A stretch of DNA of 64,000 nt from assembly GCA_032718865.1 (NCBI GenBank), contig JALUTQ010000004.1, positions 1,612,001 to 1,676,000 on the forward strand, read 5' to 3'. A model generated the notes under the pieces. The model saw nothing but the letters and a program-made list of their open reading frames with translations. It was not told the origin of the DNA and made no database searches. This document shows positions 55,693-64,000 of the stretch, one piece after another. Numbering within the stretch: position 1 is the first letter of the stretch; each line of letters begins with the position of its first letter. The stretch comes from Tilletia caries (taxonomy: Eukaryota; Basidiomycota; Exobasidiomycetes; Tilletiales; Tilletiaceae). Made by a program: the position numbers and the translations under genes.

Positions 55693-56747
55693 GTCTCTGG
55701 TAGGTGCGTTCGGCGGAGAAGGAGGGAGAGAGTTGGTAGAGAGTGTGAGTAATTGGATCGTTCGCAAGAGAAGGAGATGAAAGGGGAGGGAGGTGGCTGT
55801 GATGCTGGCGGCGGTAGGGAAGAATCAGATAGGAGCGAAAGACGTTTGAAAGATTTGCTGATTGTTCTCATCGACCCATGCAAAGGGTCGTCGAAGTGAA
55901 CTAATGGTATGTTACTCATCATAGTAGTGCTGCCAGCATCGGCGGGCGAAGGGCAAGAAGAAGCAGGAGAGGAATGGGGGAGAACCTGGCCGTGCTGTAC
56001 TCACAATGCTGGCGCGCAGCCCAAAACTGAAAGTAGTGATGGACTCCGAAGTTCGAATCACTTCTCTTGATGGTTCGGTCGTTGGTCCGAGGTGGTGGAC
56101 GTGGAGCAGAAGGTGGACCAGAAGAACGCGCGAAGGGCAAAGCAGAATTTCCGGCGCGTTCGGCCCGCTCGGCCGTTGTGCTTGCCCCCATCGCAAAAGA
56201 ATTCGCAAGCACGGCAGCGGAAGAGGTGGCGACCGAAAGCCTACCCTCGATTCATTGGAAGAAGACAAGGCTGGCAAGAAGGGGCACAGCGTGAGGTCAG
56301 CGCTATGGAAGGAGGAGATTGAAGGGCGAGACGTGGTCCAAAGTTTGGGGTGAGAGTGAGCGTTTGATGCTCTGCAATTGATGAAGGAGCGAATCAGGCG
56401 ATTGCGACATGCGACAGAGCAGCAAGCAAAGCTGTTCGTGAGGTCGACGTCGTGGTCGAGGTCGAGGTCGACACGCTTCTGCGGGATGGATGCTTGTACT
56501 GCAAAGCGTGGGAGAGTGAGGTGAAGTTGGATGCGCATATGTACAAGGCTGACCGCTGACCCGTCTTTCCCTTTCCCCTTTTTCTTCCTCACCCTCTCTC
56601 TTCTCTACTCATCTCTTCAACCATCCCCCATAGGTCACTCTCTCATCGCATCCTCGTTCTCTGTATCCCTGCCATCAAACAATCACAGCTCCTCTCAGCT
56701 TCAGAAGCAGCAAGTACTGTACATCATCGTCCAACAGAGAGCCCCGT
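55693..56747. other. Divergent intergenic region, possible small minus-strand gene
   Basis: 1.05 kb between divergent genes. A minus-strand frame (about 56300-56000) encodes TIKRSDSNFGVHHYFQFWA and runs into a GTGAGT donor near 55999, which looks like an exon. I cannot find its partner exons or name a family. The other long ORFs here are shadows. Confidence 0.35.
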
Positions 56748-58527
56748 ATGAGCCAAGTCAGCACCACCACGTCCACATACTTCCTCACCAAGTTCGCCAG
56801 GCAAGACAGCAACCCGCATGCTCCGGAGCAAGGCCTGACCTGGTCATTCTTCGACAAGCCATCGCTCATTCTCAAGCTCTTCCGAACAACGACAGCGCCA
56901 GGGCCATACCATGAGGCACTGGCCAAGCTCGGGGCTGCTCGGCTGGGTCAGCCTCATCCCAGTAGCATGCGTCTCGAAGTTGAATGGCAGGTCGAAAACA
57001 TCGGATCGAGCCAGACCCAGGGTGGTGAATCACCCTATACGCCCATCTGTCTGGTGAGTGTTGGACAGTACCGAATACGAAGAGTGGGAAGAGATGCATG
57101 CTCTGAGCTTCGCGTGAATTTTCTTCCACAGCAAAATCTCGACTTTGATGCGCAAGCTCGGATGCTGACGGGGACAACGCCGCGTTCAGACTTGCCGCTC
57201 AAAGCGACGTTCCAAGACGACATGGTCGGCTTCCGATTCATCGATACAACTTTACAAGCTGGGGTGAGTGGGCTTCTGTACTTTTCAAAGTATTTCAATA
57301 ACTGGGAAGAGCATTTAACAGCATGTATGCGGTGTTACTCTACATTTAGGGTCCCTACCGTCGTTTCCAGCTCAAATTTCCGAATCGAGCTGACATGTTC
57401 CGCTTTCTCGGAGAGATTGAGGTGAGCCGCTGCGTGTCCAGGACCGCTTCAATGCGAGGGCTCGGTGCTCACGTAGACTTTTGTTTGAAGAATGTTTGCC
57501 CATGCGCAGAGGCTACCTCTGCCCCTATACCACCAACAGTAGCAAAACAGGGTGGCACAGGAGCAGGTAGGTCCGAAAGCGATTTCTAGTTTGTCAGCAG
57601 AGTAATCTTCACTATGAAAGATACTCATAGACAAGCTTTGATCTCATCCTCGCCACTCCAGCACCAGACAAGATCGCCCCGACGGCTGTTCATCGAGACG
57701 AGCCAGCTGAAATAAGCCAAGCAGAAGGTCAAGCTCCTGTCGTCGAAGCTGCGTTGCCGCCCATGAGCAATGCTCCTAAAGCTCTGCCGCCAACGACAGA
57801 TGCCATCGAAGAGCTCCAGAACGATGATCGCACCCTCGTGCAGAGAGACGACCGCAGCAAAGCTTCAGATGGAGCGGACAGTCGAGCTCATGACAGGACG
57901 ATTCTTCCACGCCCTGCAGATACCAAGCCGAAGACCAAGGGGAAAACGAAAGCAACAAAGCAAGCGTCGACTCAGCCTGATACCCAGCAACGATCGGCGC
58001 AGGGGTCTTCGACGGCTGATGCTGAAAAGACAAAGAGCTCAAATCCAGCAGCCAAGCCCAGGGCAAAAGCAAAACCGCCTGCGAAGCAGCTTGTCGAGGC
58101 AGGTTGTCAGACGGACGCTTTGCAGGCACCTCCGGACACGGTCGAGACTACAAGCGAAAGAATACAGGCGCCACCACACAGAATCGACGCGACTACACTC
58201 AATGGCAATGCCGACGCCTTAGCTACGCATGCTGAAGTGGGCACGTCAACGAATGCACAACCGGCGAACACAACTCCTCAGCAGGTGGCCGCATATGAGC
58301 TGGATCTTCCTACGACCGAAGAGGCTAGAGCCAGACTACGGTGGCTGTCCGGCGGCGAGATGCTGGCCGCGCTCCAGGAACTCATGGAATCTCCATGGAG
58401 ACACCTCGCGGTGAGTTGGACGGCCATATCTATAGGCTCGTAAGCAGGGAGTGTACAGGCTAATCATTTCCAGGTCTGCAACGTTCAGATCGAGCGCCTT
58501 CCAACTACCTTCCTGAACCTCGAATAA
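56748..58527 (+). CDS. Unrecognised six-exon gene, weakly Rec114-like
   Basis: Exons 56748-57053, 57132-57263, 57350-57421, 57512-57566 (start could be 57491), 57662-58410 and 58474-58527 give about 455 residues. The N-terminal ~170 residues look globular (TWSFFDKPSLILKLF, RLEVEWQVENIG, FQDDMVGFRFID, GPYRRFQLKFPNRADMF). A long Lys/Ala/Thr/Pro-rich linker follows. The last ~50 residues form a helical end (ARLRWLSGGEMLAALQEL, then VQIERLPTTF). A PH-like N-terminus, disordered middle and short helical C-terminus match the layout of the meiotic DSB factor Rec114, but the sequence resemblance is faint. Treat as hypothetical. Confidence 0.7.
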
Positions 58528-59058
58528 TCATCAACTCTCTTCGAAGCTCAGACTAAACCACGCAGTTCTGAGTATTTCCTACCTTCACGTATCGCTTGGC
58601 ACCTGCGCGTCGCTCACTATAGAAGCATCGGACATTCATTGTCTTGGGGACCTCGCTGAACCGCTCGGAGCATCCACCTGGGGAATTTTGGGAGACGGCG
58701 ACTGTTCTCTCGGCCGTAAGCGATATGGATTAAGTTAGATATCCTCCTACTCCGGGTCCGGAAACCCCGGGTCACCCGGAGAGGACTGACCTGTATGAAG
58801 AGTCTTCTTGTTCTCAAAGGTTCACGACGTTCAGCTGATTGACCGCTTGTGGTAGTTGTATTCATAGAAGCATGGGTACAAGGGGCAAAGGCATGGGGTG
58901 GAGAGAAACGGAGGGAGGCCCTGCAGAAGAAATCGGGAAGAGAGACTAAGTAACTGTGCTTGCCAGACTCTCGGTTTCCAACTCTCCCACCTTCTAAGGG
59001 GCCGACTGCCCGCGCGAAGGGCCTATTCCTTCTCGAGCTCGACGACGTGCAGTTTGAG
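58528..59058. other. Gene 3' region and probable 3' LTR area of the copia element
   Basis: No gene. On the minus strand, sequence after the copia pol stop contains a purine-rich AGAAGGTGGGAGAG tract (about 58985-59000) that could be the polypurine tract, followed by the presumed 3' LTR. The 5' LTR is outside the window, so I cannot set LTR limits. A GC-rich inverted repeat (CCGGGT / ACCCGG) lies near 58755-58780. Confidence 0.4.
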
Positions 59059-62000
59059 TCACGCGTCGAAGAGTTTGGGACCGGGCAGATGCTTGGTGAA
59101 CACATCTGCCGGATTGTCGTCGGTATCGACCCGAACGACTGCAATCTCGCCCAGCTTCACCCGTTCCCTAACGGCGTGATAGTGGAGCGCGATGTGCTTT
59201 GTCCTCTTGTGCGCCTCCGGGTTGTCTGCAATAGACCGAGTTCCCTCGTTGTCCGTGTGCAGCTCGAATGGCGTTTGAGCCGGATATCCGAGCTCGGACA
59301 GGAGGTTCCTGAGCCAGAGACCTTCCCGCAATCCCTCCGCCAACGCAATATACTCCGCTTCCACCGTGCTCATAGAGACGGAAGTCTGGAGCCTCGAAGC
59401 CCAGCTCACTGGGTTGCCTTGAACGTAGAAGACAAACCCAGTGGTCGATCTTGAGGTCTCGCTGTCGCCAGCGAAATCGGCGTCGGCGAAGCCTGATAGG
59501 CGGGGGATGCTGTCGGTGCCCGGCTGGTAGACCAGGTCCGCCTCAGCGGTCTTGCGTAGGAACCGCATCGCTCGTTTCGCCGCCTCCATGTGAATCGGCA
59601 TGGGCCTTGCCTGGAATCGGCTAAGGACACCACAGATGAACATGAGGTCGGGCCGAACCGTCTGAGCGATCCACTTGAGGCAACCGATCATTGAAGCAAA
59701 GACGCGAATGATCTCACGACTTGGCTCGTAATCGGCCGGAGCGCGTTGAGGGGTCTTGTCCATAGTCGGTGTACTTGCGGGCTTCTCGAAGCTGAGGTTG
59801 AATCGCTCGAGCACTGCCTTGATGTACGACCGCTGGGACAGTATGACCTTGCCGTTCTCACGGGTGATCTTGAGGCCAAGGAAGTGACGCAGAGGGCCGC
59901 CGTCGGTGACATCGAAGGTGGCTCGGAGCCATTCCTTCTCGACGTTGACCTCCGCTTCCGTAGGCGCCACAATCAGGACGTCATCGACATAGATGAGAGC
60001 AATGGAAATGCTCCCACCCTTCCGGCGCACATACACGCACGGCTCTGACTTGCACTGAGTGTAGCCGCGCGCGATGAGCTTGTCGTGGAACTTGGTGTTC
60101 CACTGCCGTCCGGACTGCTTGAGACCGTAGAGAGGGAGGCGAAGTTTACACACCATGTTCTTCCTTCGCGACCCACCCTTCTCGTAGCCCGGTGGCTGCC
60201 TGATGTACACCTCCTCCTCCAAATCTCCATTGAGATACGCCGTGACCACATCAACTTGATGGATTACCCATCCAAAGTGTGCTGCCAAGTGCCAACGCCA
60301 AAATGACCCGCAGGCTGTCCAAGCGAGCGACCGGAGCGAACGTTTCGAAGTAGTCCACACCAGCCACTTGAGTGAACCCCTGGGCCACCAACCTCGCCTT
60401 CCATCTGTCAGCTTTGCCCTCCTCATCGAGCTTCAGCTTATATACCCACCTGGAACCAATAGCCTTCCTCCCTGGAGGGAGTTGGACCAAATCCCAGGTG
60501 TGCATACCGACCAGAGCATCCATCTGCTCATCCATAGCCTTGTTCCACTTCTCCCAATCCGACCGCCTTCTTGCCTCCGCATAAGTCGCCGGCTCTAGTT
60601 CTTGACCGTCCGCACTTAAACGCATCTGTTCCGACTCCTGGAACGACACGGACAAGGCTTGAAACCCGGGAGTGAGAGGCTGCTTGAACCGCTTGATATG
60701 TCGAAGCTGTGCACGCAGCTCTCGCTCCGTCATCGGCCCTATCCTCTCGTTTGATCCGGTTGCGGGAGCAGGTGCTACCGCTGGCGTGTCAGGAGCCCGA
60801 AGTTGGGGGGCTTGGGCTGAAAGACTTGGGGAAGCGACGGACCTCATGGATGGGATGTCCAGAGTCTCGTCGGGCAAATGGGTGGCGAGGATCTCCCTTG
60901 GTGAAAGGAGAAGGTCGATATCCAGCAGACTCGGCGACATTGGTGTTGGCTGCGGTGTGCTTGACCTTGGCGCATCCATCTGTTGCCATCCCGTGTCGGA
61001 ACCAATCGACTCCGGGATGATGGCTGGGGCTTCCTGGTGCAAAGGGGGTTCTTGGACGGAAGGGAGATCAGAATCAATCACCGCAACCTGGGGAATATGG
61101 GGGTTATCCCATTCCATCTCCAGCATATCCTCGTAGCTGTGTGCACGAGGCATCATCGGGTTCTTCTCGCTGAGCACCGTATCAACAAATCTTGTCCCTT
61201 CATCGAAGCGCACATCACGGGAGTAATGCACCTTCTTTGTCGGATGCGAAGGTGTGAGAATGGTCCAGGCCTTACGATCACCGGCATAGCCGATGAACAT
61301 TCCTCGCAGGCCTCTAGCAGAGAGCTTGCCTTCTGATCGCTGCTGATCATGGATCTTGATCCAGGCCACACATCCCCAAACGCGAAGGTGGGACATGTCG
61401 ATCTTCTGTCCCTCCCAGCGCTCCTCGGGGATCTTGCCACCTAGCGCCTTCGTTGGTAGATGGTTGACTAGGTAGCTCCCCGCTTGCATCGCACTGGGCC
61501 AGTACTCATGACTGGTGCCAGCTGCATGCAGCATTGCCCGAGCCTTATCCTGAATCGTGCGGTTCATGCGCTCGGCAATCCCGTTCTGGATGCTGGAGTA
61601 AGGCGTGGTGTATTCCCACTTGATCCCTTTGCCCTTTGCCCATTCCTTAGCCACATTGGACGTGAACTCTCCGCCGTTGTCCGAGCGGATCGTTCGGACC
61701 TTGTGTCCCTTGTGTCGTTCCATCGCAGCACAGTGGTCGCGTAGGAGCGGGAAGGCTTCCGCCTTTGACTTCAGTAAGAAGACCCAATTCTTCCTCGAGT
61801 ACGCCTCAACGACTGTGAGGAAGTACTGGAACCCCGCTATCTCCGTGAACTGGCCGACAATGTCGACGAGGACAAGCTCGTTGGGTGTCTTGAGCCGGCT
61901 CTTGCTTTTCTCGCTGAACCGGGTTCTCGACATCTTGGTCTCCACGCAGGTGTTACACGTCTGCAGGTGTTTCCCAAACGAGCGAACTTGCGACTCCGTC

Positions 62001-62917
62001 AGGTCGAGTATCTTGCCTTGCTTGGCGAGCGAGGCGAGGCACTCGTTTCCGGAGTGAGCAATGCGACGGTGCCAGAGGAGGTGTTTGCCGTATTTTCCTC
62101 GGGCCACTTGGACGGTGAACTTTACCGTCCTTTCGGCGTCGGCGGGATGTTTGCCGATCGCCTCAACACTAACGCCAGATTGAGTAGGCCCGTCGGCCCA
62201 CCCTCCTTCAGCGCCCGGAGCGACATTAGCTTCACCATTCGGCAAGCCCCCATTGTCGTCCGTATCGATGCCAGCGGATGTTACCGGCCCGCTGCCAACA
62301 TCAATCTCGTCGGTACTAGCTAAGCCGCCAGCTTCGCTCAATGCGCCGACCCGTCCAGCAACCACGGTTGTTACTACACCGCTATCGGTCGCCGGGTCCC
62401 GACCCAGGTGTCCTGCGTCGGTCGCCCGAGGGAGAGATGGTTGCGATCCTGCTGCTCCTTCCCGGACTACATAGGTGTGCGGACCTCGTACTGGTACTTC
62501 GATGACTGTCGCCTTGTGATCGGAGTCCAGCTGTGCGTAAATTTCGTTATGTTTCATGTATATTGTTGCTCCCTGTCTCGTGAACAAGACTGGGACATCC
62601 TGGACTTGGAGGACCGGTACCGATATCAGGTTCACCGCGAGTCCAGGAACATGGAGGGCGTTGCCGAGTGTGAACGTTTCGGTCTTGCCTTTGATGGGGA
62701 ACGACAGTTCGATCGTCCCCATACCAGCCACCTTGAGGCTGGCTCCACTGGCCACTGCGACGCTCCTCGTGTCGCTATCCGCCATCTTGCGGTAAGTCCG
62801 GAATGATGCCCGGTCGGGGCACATGTGGTGCGAGGCGCCAGAGTCGAGTATCCACCTCATCGAGTTGATGAGTAGGGATGGACCCTTTCCAGCGCACAAA
62901 GCGACCATGGGCGGCAT
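59059..62917 (-). pseudogene. Copia-type pol (frameshifted)
   Basis: Protease WILDSGASHHMC; pre-integrase LLWHRRIAHSGNECL; integrase with Asp in LVDIVGQF, Asp in IRSDNGGEF and Glu in GIAERMNRT; RT start WKARLVAQGFTQ; then a one-base frame change near 60290; RT continues with QVDVVTAYLNGDL, LYGLKQSGRQW and YVDDVLIV; RNase H with FADADFAGD, EAEYIAL and HTDNEGT. The end is DVFTKHLPGPKLF at 59059. All catalytic residues are present, so the frameshift is the main lesion seen. Confidence 0.92.
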
Positions 62918-62929
62918 TCCGGCCTCATC

Positions 62930-64000
62930 CTACTGCTGGCGTGTTGCCACAACCATCGCCTGCTGCTCCTGGGCCGCCAATGCCGCGGTAGGTGACTGGC
63001 CCTTGCCGCGGTTGACCAAAGCATTGACTTCCGCCCAGGACAGTTTGCATTCCGATGCCCAGTGTCCCTTCTGATGGCAGCGATGGCATCCGTCGTGAGG
63101 CTGTCCACCGCCGCCACCGTTCTTGGAGGAGCCCTTCTTCTTAGCCGCGGAGAACTTTGGGCCAAGCGAGGGGTCCTTTCCTTTCTGGGACGACGACTGC
63201 GGCTGGTAGACGACGAGTGCTTGCGCCGAGGGGGTTCCTGACGCCTGCATCGCGACTGCGAAGGCGTGCTCACTGGTCGATTCGCCTTGCATGTTTGACT
63301 CTTGAAGTAGCAGCTGCTCGACGAAGTAGTCGAAGCTGGCGTTCCTACCTTCCGAGGTGCTGCGGTGGAATGCCGCTGCCTGCTTGAAGCTGTTGTAGCG
63401 CGGATGAAGGGACTTGAGGAAGTAGCGCACTTCGTCGGCTTGACCGACTGGGTTGCCGATGAGCGAGGAGTATGTGAAGTAGTAGCGGAAAGTGTCCGCC
63501 AAGGTGGTTACGTCGTGTGTGTTCTGTTTGAGGCCTTGGATCGTCTCGGCGACGCGATCCTGTGACGCCGGGTCATCGCGCAGCAGCTGCTTTCGCAGCG
63601 TACGAAAGAGCACCGATGCTCGGCGTTCACCCGAGTTGTGATGGGGAACGAGGATTGTCGATACCTCGGGCTCGAGTGTCTGTAGCAAGACCCGAGCGAG
63701 TTCCTTGTCCAACTCGTAACAGTACCTCTCCGTGCGGGGGGACAGAGGTGCTCCCGGGAACCCGACATCGTGCTCCACTCCCTCCAAGTGTTCTTGAGCG
63801 AGCGGGACGTTGTCGATGAGGTTGCGGAACCCCATGAGCCACAGAACGAAGTTCTGCTTCGCCTTGCTGAGCTTGAGCTGGTTGCCGGCAATCTTCTTGT
63901 GGGTGCTGAATTCCGCATCCCAGTCTTTCGCCTTCGGGATCGGAGTCGGCGACAGACGAGGGCTGCCCGCCTCGGTCTTGATCTTGCCCGCGATGTACAT
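62930..64000 (-). CDS. Copia-type Gag (truncated by the window edge)
   Basis: At least 356 residues, open to the window edge. The central region (WLMGFRNLIDNVP, FRYYFTYSSLIGNP, FLKSLHPRYNSF) matches the copia gag core, and the zinc knuckle is CHRCHQKGHWASEC. It ends in TAG at 62930-62932; the pol frame continues in the same register 12 bases later, so a single CAG-to-TAG change or stop readthrough separates them. Confidence 0.88.
   Translation of the reverse strand: MYIAGKIKTEAGSPRLSPTPIPKAKDWDAEFSTHKKIAGNQLKLSKAKQNFVLWLMGFRNLIDNVPLAQEHLEGVEHDVGFPGAPLSPRTERYCYELDKELARVLLQTLEPEVSTILVPHHNSGERRASVLFRTLRKQLLRDDPASQDRVAETIQGLKQNTHDVTTLADTFRYYFTYSSLIGNPVGQADEVRYFLKSLHPRYNSFKQAAAFHRSTSEGRNASFDYFVEQLLLQESNMQGESTSEHAFAVAMQASGTPSAQALVVYQPQSSSQKGKDPSLGPKFSAAKKKGSSKNGGGGGQPHDGCHRCHQKGHWASECKLSWAEVNALVNRGKGQSPTAALAAQEQQAMVVATRQQ

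Larger units (their letters stand above)
59059..64000 (-). mobile_element. Copia-type LTR retrotransposon, runs off the right edge
   Basis: Gag with a CCHC knuckle, then protease, integrase, RT and RNase H in copia order (integrase before RT), all on the minus strand. The gag frame is open to the last base, so the 5' end and 5' LTR lie outside. An in-frame TAG separates gag and pol and a one-base frameshift lies near 60290, so this copy is probably inactive. Confidence 0.92.

Noticed and set aside
55912..56592. 226-codon minus-strand ORF
   Set aside because: Low-complexity frame overlapping a more plausible exon in another frame.

Overview
The window looks like nuclear DNA of a basidiomycete fungus. 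The evidence is GC-rich, intron-dense genes (introns about 50-170 bp with GTGAGT-type donors), fungal versions of ALG2, phospholipase C and a Bin3 methyltransferase, and a dense load of Ty3, copia, DIRS, hAT and Helitron-like elements. I cannot place it below subphylum from sequence alone.

Layout. 1-7.2 kb: about 20 copies of a ~346-bp satellite. 7.2-37 kb: a nest of transposons inside one DIRS-like tyrosine-recombinase retrotransposon (minus strand, coding pieces 36.8-35.3, 27.5-25.8 and 10.8-8.3 kb). A Ty3-type element (27464-35342, TSD GATGA) interrupts it at one point. A Helentron-like element here called X (10809-25826) interrupts its reverse transcriptase at another. X holds two hAT-type MITEs (11325-11990, 12631-13343) and a hAT-type element H2 (13501-25583). 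H2 holds a 10.45-kb hAT element, hAT-K (13658-24110), which carries two protein-kinase genes and a hAT transposase gene. A second, shorter X copy (22998-24046) sits in the right end of hAT-K. Internally deleted hAT-K derivatives sit in H2 (24356-24819) and in the Ty3 RNase H region (27975-28439); a GC-rich MITE lies between Ty3 gag and pol. Most of these boundaries rest on matching target-site duplications, on empty sites in the second X copy, or on reading frames that rejoin when the insert is removed.

37-58.5 kb is a host gene region: an F-box-like protein, a PI-specific phospholipase C, a Bin3-type RNA methyltransferase divergent from an Aly/REF-like RRM protein, a medium-chain reductase, a tandem-repeat ORF, ALG2 and an unrecognised six-exon gene. 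59.0-64.0 kb is a degenerate copia element running off the right edge.

The strongest candidate for something undescribed is the hAT assembly. hAT-K is an apparently mobile element with two non-RD kinases as cargo. Several hAT-type elements here share a GGCTCGG-like terminal core, but each fills its subterminal region with its own short palindromic word. In hAT-K that word also lies next to each of its three genes. Other notable points are a Ty3 RNase H domain split by the integrase module, and X, which inserts without a target duplication and has asymmetric inverted repeats plus a 3' hairpin. Several transposon genes carry frameshifts at homopolymers and single in-frame stops, so they may be decayed or contain assembly errors.
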